Assembly: GCA_029168955.1 (NCBI GenBank)
Contig: JAPDOI010000022.1
Coordinates: 620,001-684,000 of the forward strand
From: Aplectana chamaeleonis
Lineage: Eukaryota; Nematoda; Chromadorea; Rhabditida; Cosmocercidae
DNA: 64,000 bases
Direction of reading: 5' to 3'
Both the position numbers and the translations under genes were made by a program. Below are positions 63,261-64,000 of this stretch, one piece after another. The notes under the pieces were generated by a model. It did not search any database, was not told where the DNA came from, and was given only the letters and a program-made list of their open reading frames with translations. Within the stretch, counting starts at the first letter, position 1; each line of letters begins with the position of its first letter.

Positions 63261-63656
63261 ATTGTGATGCGCGCGAAGCGCGCACCAGGATTTGGCTTTG
63301 ATCTCTTCCCGCGCGGATGCCTTATAATGAGATCACCCATTCATACCTTCACCAGAGGAACGAGCTGTACACCATTCGATGCGCTGCGAGAAATTACATA
63401 TGTGTGCAACTTTTCATCCTAACTGATCCTCGCTTTCTGAAGGTATGATCTCTCAAAGTACGCAAAACGTTCTCCACCACCGCCTCCACCTCCGTCCGTC
63501 GAATTCCATTTGTTTGGAAGGCGTGGACCAAAATCGCTTGAAAATTTGTGAATAGAGGTAATCGGCCACGGCAATGCCGAAAATAATTGCCAGAACTAAC
63601 CATAATGATTTCTGGGCCCCTAATGGGCGGTTCAAACTCAAACCGGCCTCTTGAAG
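63261..63656. repeat. Dispersed repeat J, copy 2
   Basis: Colinear with 30,611-31,094 and in the same orientation, lacking most of the pyrimidine expansion. It runs directly into a family D MITE. Confidence 0.85.
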
Positions 63657-64000
63657 GCCAGTGTTCACGATAAAAATCGTTCTTCTGTTTTCCGCCTATC
63701 TTGAAAACGGCCTCATACTGATTCCAATAATGTCTCTGAAATCGTACAAGACCTTCTGGGAACAGGTTATGGTCCCTCAAAATTTGAGCTAAGGAAACAT
63801 GGTGGACGAGTTTTCCGAGGCTTGTAACTTCAGTCTTTTGCAGCCGATGTATGCGAGCTGACCTGAGTAAAGAGAGAAGTTGAGAATAAAAGGGAAGAAC
63901 AGGGCTAATGATCGGAAATCATCGCTCATCTCACGATCTCGAGCATTCATTTGCTCACGTCGGTGGGCCTGTGATGCGCTTTTGGGAGTTTTCAATGCGC
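63652..64000 (+). mobile_element. TTAA-type MITE family D, copy 3, cut by window end
   Basis: The left end is TTGAAGGCCAGTGTTCACGA, followed by CCGCCTATCTTGAAAACGG, CTCTGAAATCGTACAAGACC and GAACATGGTGGACGAG-type blocks shared with D copies 1 and 2. The right end is beyond the window. Confidence 0.85.

Overview
The window looks like nuclear DNA of a parasitic nematode, probably a strongylid (hookworm-like). This is inferred from the type of non-LTR retrotransposon relic, the dense population of small palindromic TTAA-flanked elements and the AT-rich background. I recognise no host protein-coding gene, rRNA or tRNA in it. The only recognisable proteins are broken retrotransposon polyproteins.

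Layout. (1) Bases 1-19,009 are the right end of a very large tandem array of a 42-bp unit, about 450 copies here, continuing beyond the left edge. The unit is itself a dimer of two diverged 21-bp halves. Long reading frames fill the array on the plus strand and in all three minus frames, because 42 is a multiple of 3 and the unit has no stop in those frames. They are not evidence of a gene. (2) Bases 19,074-31,094 are a nest of mobile elements: a 1-kb palindrome, a three-unit relic of the 42-bp repeat, two RTE-like retrotransposons inserted with clear target-site duplications into one arm of another palindrome, a (TA)91 tract joined to a 107-bp-arm palindrome, and a cluster of TTAA-flanked MITEs, some nested or interleaved. 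(3) Bases 31,380-34,285 are a second, strongly diverged 42-bp array related to the first and full of 1-5 bp indels. (4) Bases 34,286-64,000 are mostly unrecognised AT-rich sequence carrying further copies of the same MITE families, a hAT-like element with a TTAA MITE inside it, two related 22-bp minisatellites in opposite orientation and one more retrotransposon relic.

How the parts relate. The main signals are repeats related to each other at several scales: 21-bp halves, 42-bp units, higher-order blocks of units, and three separate arrays of one family; and several palindromic families sharing a GATTTGGC module or a TTAAAGGCAGTG terminus. Repeated copies provide internal empty-site controls, so insertion order and target choice can be read from this window alone. 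No operon, defence system or metabolic pathway is present. All family statements come from reading the sequence by eye; copy numbers and element edges are approximate unless a terminal repeat or target duplication defines them.
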